A stretch of DNA of 64,000 nucleotides. Source: Centroberyx gerrardi (taxonomy: Eukaryota > Chordata > Actinopteri > Beryciformes > Berycidae). Both the position numbers and the translations under genes were made by a program. The stretch spans positions 20,312,449 to 20,376,448 of the forward strand of contig NC_135999.1 of the NCBI RefSeq assembly GCF_048128805.1. The letters run 5' to 3'. This document shows, piece after piece, positions 57,968 through 64,000 of the stretch. The notes beneath the pieces were generated by a model. It was not told the origin of the DNA, did no database searches, and saw nothing but the letters and a program-made list of their open reading frames with translations. Numbering within the stretch: the first letter of the stretch is position 1; every line of letters begins with the position of its first letter.

Positions 57968-60900
57968 TGTAAGTATTCGCCCTTTATGATAAGTCAGTTT
58001 ATTATCACACGTGCTGATGTTGAGGTGCACTTGTCGGTGCGCATCCCTCTCTGACTTTGCAAACTGTTAACTGTAACGAGGGAGAGGCGCTAATGTGTCA
58101 TGTCTTACAATAAATGTATGGAGTTGATGAATTAGAAATGTTTAGAAACATGACACTAAAACACTTTGGATCCGTCACTTGCTGGTAAAAACTTCTAAAA
58201 AGCAGTATATGCGTATGACGAAGACGATTAAGACATATTACATTAAGACAGATGACACGTTGGTCATGTTTAATTGTCTCGCAGCCTTTTTAATAAAGTC
58301 ATTTTTTTTCTATTTGAGACAGAGTGGCTTGGTTTTGTTTTTGGATCGCTGCTTTCTAGAAGTGAAGGATCCAAAGTTTTCTTGTAGCCTATCAGTCTGA
58401 ATCTACCTGAGCACCTGTCTGTTCATATCGGACAAGCAGCGCTTCTTCCCTCCCTCACTGTCAATGTCTATAAACAGTTTGTAAGACTGTAAACAAGTTA
58501 TCAAACGGCTACATTTTTACAGTACAGGACTGACTGGATTTCGGCTAGATTGTGTATTGAGTGTAGGGAAAGTTGTCAAAGTATTCCTACTATCAACTAT
58601 ACATTTGTGTTTGCAACAAATGTACACTGTGCACTGTTTAGTGTGTATTGGAGGCGTGCAGAGCTTCTAATGTTGCCACACCACTGTAAAAAATAATATG
58701 TTAGATTTCACTAAACCCCTGAGTTCCCTCCATTTCTTTTCATATCTTTTTGCTCCATTAGAAGCTCTTACTCAGTTGTTTTCTCTGCCATGCCATAGCC
58801 TATAGGAAGTAAGGGGAAGTTTGCTCTCAGTATCTCAGTAAAGAAACGGCTCCACACTAACCATGGAGTTTCCTGTTCTCCAAATATGGTTGTATAAAGC
58901 TGTCTGTCTGTCTCGTTGCTGAGCATTGTGGGCTGAAGATGCAGACACAAGCGAGAACTGAATCCTGTTGTAGTTTGCATTCACACCAAAGCAATGATGA
59001 CTATCAGTGATGGTGACATGTTGGCACTGATGCCACCTGATACTGAAAGAGAGTGTCATTAAAGCTTGTGGTATAAATATGTGGTTTCTGTACCTCATCA
59101 CTCTTCAGATTTATTATTCATTTTGTCAGTCCATGCAGGGATCTGTGAGAGAATAGTTCACCATTACATCTCTCAGGAGCCTGAAGCAACAGTAGCATTA
59201 CTCTCATCCACCTTTCATATCTTGACCAGGACTGTTCCTTCACAGAAAGAAAGCACTCTGACTCATAGGATTACTCAACAGAACATGAGAAATTGAGACT
59301 CAAGTTTCCCAGAAGGTTTATACTGTAGCTGAATGCCATGTAACTTATCTCTTTTATTATCGAGGCATTTGTGGGAGTCTGAAATGGATTGAAGTTTTGT
59401 GTTGTCTGTCGCTATCTTTAGACAGAGAGTTCCTCCAGGTGCCTTAATTGTATTTAAATGGACTAACAAAATTCTGCAGTCTAAGCCCAAGCAAGGCTTT
59501 TCCCCTACAGGGGGATGAGTGAGGTGTTGTTTTCATCTTCATAATTTCATTATTTTCATGGTGTAATTCTTAACCGCTTTGCGCATAGGCATGCAAATCC
59601 TAAAGTTTCAGGGTTCATTAGCTAGATGCCAATAGGAAATACGTTTGTGATGCAGCCAAGAAGGGGAAGGAAGGGAATAGTTCACAGGCCCAAACCTCAC
59701 CCCCCATCTCCTACAAATAGAAAGGTCAGTTAGTCTCCTGGGTCAGATTTCCACTCATTCTGCACCCTTAGTTTATTATTTTTTTTCGATACAGACTCTA
59801 AAATAATAGTCCCTTGTATTGGAACCATCATAGGCTTGTATTCATCTTTTATTCTCAGCCTTGGTATGATGTGTTTGGGAAGTGTGGAGGATTATTTCAT
59901 GGTAATGAAGGATTTATTAAGTAAACAGAAATGTGATACTGTTTTGTCTTGATTGAGCTCAGCAGGTCAGTGAGCATGTGTGCTAGGCCACAGGATATTC
60001 GCCTCTTATTTTGAGCTAAAATTAAAATGACTCTACAGTATGCACACTGTATGTGCTGAGATAAGTCTGGCTGCTTAATGCCCTTTACAAAAAGTCAATA
60101 TTAGAGTAAGGAATTCCACATTTATATCTATATTTTGTTGCTGATCATCCTCTGCATTCGACAGGTGTTGAATAATGGAATAAGAGTAGTTTCCTCTCAT
60201 GGCAAATGGAGACATGGTTTCTTATCTTCTAGCCTTTTTTATTGGTGAGACAAAACTGAAAAGGGCGGCAGTACTGTACTTTACCCCCATCTACCCTCTT
60301 CCTCATCCCCTCCTCCCCATCTCCTATGCATGTGTTGACAAACAGAGCCTTGCGAGGCCCCTCCGCCCCTCGTCATCCAGTCAGACTGTATCAAACTGCG
60401 GCCCTGTCAGCCCCCCCTCAGACAGCTGTCCACAGCGTACACTAGCTGAGAACAAAGCTGTGTTGACGCAACAGAAAAGGGGGGTTGGGGGGGTTACGAA
60501 GGTATTGAGCAAAGAGTGCAAGTGTGTGTGAGCAGACTGTGAGGGGTTGGTGGTGAGGAAAGTTAAAGGGAGTGAGGAGATGGACCCTGATTGGCTGCAC
60601 TTGCTGCAGCACGGGGCAGTGTCAGGAAAAGTCCAATTACTCTTTCCTCAGAAACAGTTGATCATCAAAGCATCAGCTGGTCCCTCACTTCTTCAGTTCA
60701 GTTCTTCAGAAGTATTTCTTGGCTTTCTGGCTTTGTCCATTGGCTGTGCTTCGCAGTGTTTCATAAATAGGTGTCTCTGTCTGACTCAAGTTAATTTATG
60801 CAATCTTTCAGTAGTTTCTGGGTGGTTTGGCTTGGCTGGTCCCCTGGGGTACATTTACAGTCTTTCCCAGGAGGCACAGTGGCTTTTTCGCATAGTTCCC

Positions 60901-61488
60901 ACTCACTGAAATTGTGTGCCAGTTTCGCTGTACGGGAAGATGGAAGAGGATGAAGTAATGGCTCTGAGTCTAGAGTCTGTGGACTGGAGTGAATCATTGT
61001 CTGTAATCCAAGAACTGCCGGTTTGTCTTGGTACATGGTTCAGGTATAGAATTGGACTCATCTCGGTGGATCATTTAGCAGCATCTTTTTAGCAGTATTT
61101 TAGCCGTGTTTGGTGGCGTTGGAGTCAGTCATATTAGTGCATGGTGATATATTTGCAGTATTTGCTACCTAGCTCTGCAGTTTGTGCAATATTTCCAAGT
61201 GCTATTGTGCTATCAAAAAAATAAAGAATGGCTGTCAGTGATCCACAGAATGGCTGCACCTCTTCCTGTTTAGGCTTCACAGTACCTCCCACTGCAGGTA
61301 CCTCTCCCAATGCTAGGGTGTCCCAGGTAGTAGTCCATAATGTCGTCAGTGGCTGTGGCATTTAAAGATGAAGGCCGCTAGGGGCCCATATGAAGCATGA
61401 GTGTTAAAGCCCCAGGCCCCCCTCAGGCTCCCTGCCTCCCTGTTATCATTTTGGAGTAAACGACGAGGCCGGCTGGAGACATACTATT

Positions 61489-61578
61489 CCCTATATGGGC
61501 TTTGTTTGGGAGTTCACTTGCCTTGCTGTTTAGGTCCGCAGAAAAGAGTCCTGCTCCAGAGAAGGGGCCCATATATGG
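61489..61578. promoter_or_regulatory. CArG pair in myh11 intron 1
   Basis: CCATATATGG at 61569-61578 matches CC(A/T)6GG exactly. CCCTATATGGG at 61489-61499 is a one-mismatch CArG, about 80 bp upstream. Both lie in the presumed first intron, roughly 0.7 kb before the coding start. As I recall, mammalian Myh11 needs an intron 1 CArG for smooth-muscle expression. Function here is inference. Confidence 0.45.
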
Positions 61579-62251
61579 TCATCGCAGCACGGGACTGAAG
61601 CCTCGTAGCGGAGAGGGAGAGAGAGAGAGAGGGAGATGAGGGGAGAAAGAGATGGAAAAAATGGATGTTGTTAATTGAGCAATGACTTCTCGATTGAGTA
61701 CGAGTAAACTCTCATGAGCATTGATTGTTTAGGGATATTTCAGATGAAGTTGTTGACCAGTGGACCCGTCTTTGTTATTGAGCTAATTAAAAGCCATTTC
61801 CCAGCCTCAATCTTTTCTATCTAAATTAGGGACTGAAATCGTTTGTGTGTCTCCCTTGTGGCGTGTGTGAAAGTGTAGGGTCGAGAGAGGGGGGGTGGGG
61901 GGGGGTCTGTGAGAATGACTGGGCTCTGGAAGTCCCCGATGGATGAAAAATATTAACTCTTTCAGCTACCATCCACAGGCAGGAAACAACTTTACAAGTG
62001 TGCTTCCTCCTGTGTTTGGTTAACCATGTGTGCACATTTTAATTGCTGAGCTCAAACTGTCATCTTTCTGCCCAAAAAGGATTTCAGAAGTCTTTCAAAA
62101 GAATCTTAGTAGCCTTTCCTAACCCTTCCTCCCCTGCTTCCTTCCTTTGTTTACCCCTCAACAAATCATCTAAACATCTAATTCATTCACTCTTTCCTGA
62201 CCTCCCATTCATGTGTTCCTTCCAACAGTCGGCCCACCGCCCTAACCAAAG

Positions 62252-63275
62252 ATGTCCAAGAAGGCCCCAACCGAGGACGAGAAGTTCCTCTACGTCGACA
62301 AAGACTTCATCAACAGCCCCGTGGCGCAGGCCGACTGGTCGGCCAAGAAGCTGGTGTGGATCCCCTCGGAGAGGCATGGCTTCGAGGCGGCCAGCATCAA
62401 GGAGGAGCACGGCGAGGAGGTGCTGGTGGAGCTGGCTGACAATGGCAAGAAGGCGACAGTCAACAAGGACGACATCCAGAAGATGAACCCGCCCAAGTTC
62501 AGCAAGGTGGAAGACATGGCTGAGCTCACCTGCCTGAACGAGGCCTCCGTGCTGCACAATCTCCGTGAGAGGTACTTCTCTGGGCTCATCTATGTAAGTA
62601 TACAGCACAAGTATACGAACACACACTCAATCTCAAACTCACAGGTACACACACAGGTTTGTATTACTACACTTGTGAGGGCTCTCCATTGACTTTCCAT
62701 TCAACTGCATGATTGGCGGACGTGCATTGGGAGTCATTGTAACCCAAAAACCTAACTTTAACCCTTACCTTAACCTAAACCTAATCCTAATTCTAACATT
62801 AACCCTAAACCCAAGCCCTAACCATAAATTAGCCCCTTGAGAAAGTAAGGTTCAGCAAAATATCCTCACTTTGCAGGATTTTTGTAGTCTTTCTATCCTT
62901 TTCATTCCTTTCTACCCTTGACATTTGGTCCTCACAAGTATAGAAATACAAAATCACAAACATAACCAAACATATAGACACAAACTGGGGTAGACATACA
63001 TTGATTTCACAACCTGAGGCAAGATTTAAGTCAATACTGTTGACATTAGCAATTGTAATTTCACGTTATGTTTGAACCTGACCTCAGCTCTCACACACTC
63101 GTCCTCCTCTGCTCTCAGACATACTCCGGCCTGTTCTGCGTGGTGGTGAACCCATATAAAATGCTGCCCATCTACTCAGAGAAGATCATTGACATGTACA
63201 AAGGGAAGAAACGGCACGAAGTCCCTCCTCACATCTACTCCATCACTGACAACGCCTACAGAAACATGATGCAAG
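62252..63275 (+). CDS. myh11: Smooth-muscle myosin heavy chain 11, N-terminal part (continues beyond window)
   Basis: MYH11 is the class II myosin motor of smooth-muscle thick filaments. The exon with the start codon begins at 62229 after an acceptor (CCAACAG) with 23 nt of 5' UTR; ATG at 62252. Coding exons in the window are 62252-62593 (114 codons) and 63119-63275 (157 nt, the same length as the matching mammalian exon), joined in phase. Domains: acidic N-terminal segment, SH3-like subdomain (~33-80, with [16 protein letters not shown]) and the start of the motor head ([42 protein letters not shown]). The P-loop GESGAGKT would be in later exons outside the window. [21 protein letters not shown] and RERYFSG favour MYH11 over MYH9 or MYH10, and synteny with cep20 and abcc6 agrees. 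Which teleost paralogue (a or b) cannot be told. Confidence 0.93.
62656..62953. mobile_element. MITE-like element with 25-bp inverted repeats and telomere-like core
   Basis: The left end TTTGTATTACTACACTTGTG and the reverse complement of the right end, TTTGTATTTCTATACTTGTG, match at all but two positions and extend into AGGGC/AGGAC. The core (62755-62830) is a degenerate run of CCTAA/CCCTAA-type units. It lies in myh11 intron 2, between the two coding exons. No target duplication was fixed. Confidence 0.65.
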
Positions 63276-64000
63276 GTACGATTTGTGTGTTTACCCCCTA
63301 TACTCCAAAAGCATGCAAGTCAGGTGGACTGGAGACTCTAAATTGCCCATAGGTATGAATGTGATTGTGTGTTTCCGTCTGTGTTAGCGCTGTGAGGGAC
63401 TGGTGACCTTTTCTAGGGTGTCTCTCTGCCTTCCACCCAATGCATTATGGGATAGGCTCCAGCCCCCATGACTCTGGGTAGAGAAAATTAAAGAATGCTA
63501 TCAAATTGAGGCAACAGACATGATGAATCAACAAAAGAGCTGGAATACTGTCTTCTTATACATTTTTAAGGGAGGCTACTAGCCGATATCTTTGAGAGCT
63601 AAGCTAGCTGTTAGCCTGCGCTCCTACAAGCAGCTGGCCTGAGACTTTTTCCAAGTAATTTGTGTCGTGTTGAAGAGTTCGCCGACAGCTTTAAGAGCTT
63701 GCCGTGGGTGAACTGTGGCATCAGCTGTCAAATGCCTCATTTTTGTCTTGTGTGAAGATACAGGATGACAGCTGGCTGGCCTGCAGCTCTGTCACGTTGC
63801 CTGTGTTCACAAAGTGGGTGATAAGCACCACAAAATGGGCAACGCTGTCAATTAGGCTGGGTGCTTGTGCAAATGCAGAACTCAGTGCTTTCTGTCTGCC
63901 TGATGATTTGCTCTTATTTCAAACTATGTGGTGTAGAGCAATGTGAAAACAGATCACAAATATTAATGTGCCGAATATAACCAGTCACAGATGCTTCTAG
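63276..64000. other. myh11 intron 3 (partial)
   Basis: After the exon 3 donor (GTACG at 63276) no further exon is seen before the window ends. The next expected myosin coding sequence (DREDQSILCTGESGAGKT region) is absent. Confidence 0.7.
63290..63490 (+). mobile_element. Fish SINE/LINE-derived repeat, second copy
   Basis: It shares ATGCAAGTCAGGTGGACTGG, GACTCTAAATTGCCCATAGG and GGGATAGGCTCCAGCCCC with the copy at 31195-31565, in the same order and strand. It begins immediately downstream of the myh11 exon 3 donor. Confidence 0.7.

Noticed and set aside
62740-62830. Interstitial telomere
   Set aside because: Units are degenerate and enclosed by inverted repeats of a MITE-like element, so a chromosome-fusion origin is not supported.

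Overview
The window is nuclear DNA from a ray-finned fish, most likely a percomorph teleost. It has vertebrate-type split genes with GT-AG introns, many CA/GT and CT microsatellites, tRNA-derived SINEs, L1- and L2-type LINE remnants, hAT MITEs and a compact LTR retrotransposon. No prokaryotic, viral, CRISPR or rRNA feature was seen.

Four protein-coding genes can be rebuilt exon by exon. (1) coq7, minus strand, 9185 to 5048, six exons, 222 aa: the mitochondrial di-iron hydroxylase of ubiquinone synthesis, with all six iron ligands present. (2) An ABCC-family transporter, plus strand, 24345 to 47473, 31 exons, 1510 aa. Its second half, last exon, position and orientation fit ABCC6 better than ABCC1. 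(3) cep20 (FOPNL), plus strand, 49390 to 52304, four exons, 147 aa: a LisH-motif centrosome/cilium protein whose C-terminus is shorter than in mammals. (4) The 5' end of myh11, smooth-muscle myosin heavy chain, plus strand: start codon at 62252, coding exons at 62252-62593 and 63119-63275, continuing past the window. The abcc6, cep20, myh11 order and shared orientation match human 16p13.11 read in reverse, but without ABCC1.

Layout: 1-4.7 kb is intergenic with a MITE and a SINE. 4.7-9.2 kb is coq7 with transposon copies in its introns and a truncated L1 LINE just upstream. 9.9-24.3 kb is a gene-poor stretch holding a GT microsatellite, a (GATG)n array, a decayed Crypton-type tyrosine recombinase, a hAT MITE with a perfect 8-bp duplication and a very young LTR element with two identical LTRs. 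24.3-48.8 kb is abcc6 and its 3' UTR. 49.4-52.8 kb is cep20. 52.8-62.2 kb is the upstream region and first intron of myh11, with consensus SRF (CArG) sites. 62.2-64 kb is myh11 exons 2-3.

The genes do not form one pathway. coq7 acts in mitochondria, the transporter at the plasma membrane, cep20 at centriolar satellites and cilia, and myh11 in smooth-muscle contraction. No new multigene system was found. The most useful leads are the intron-bearing Crypton remnant, the TRIM-like LTR element, the CArG sites around myh11 exon 1, and microsatellites lying against abcc6 splice sites.
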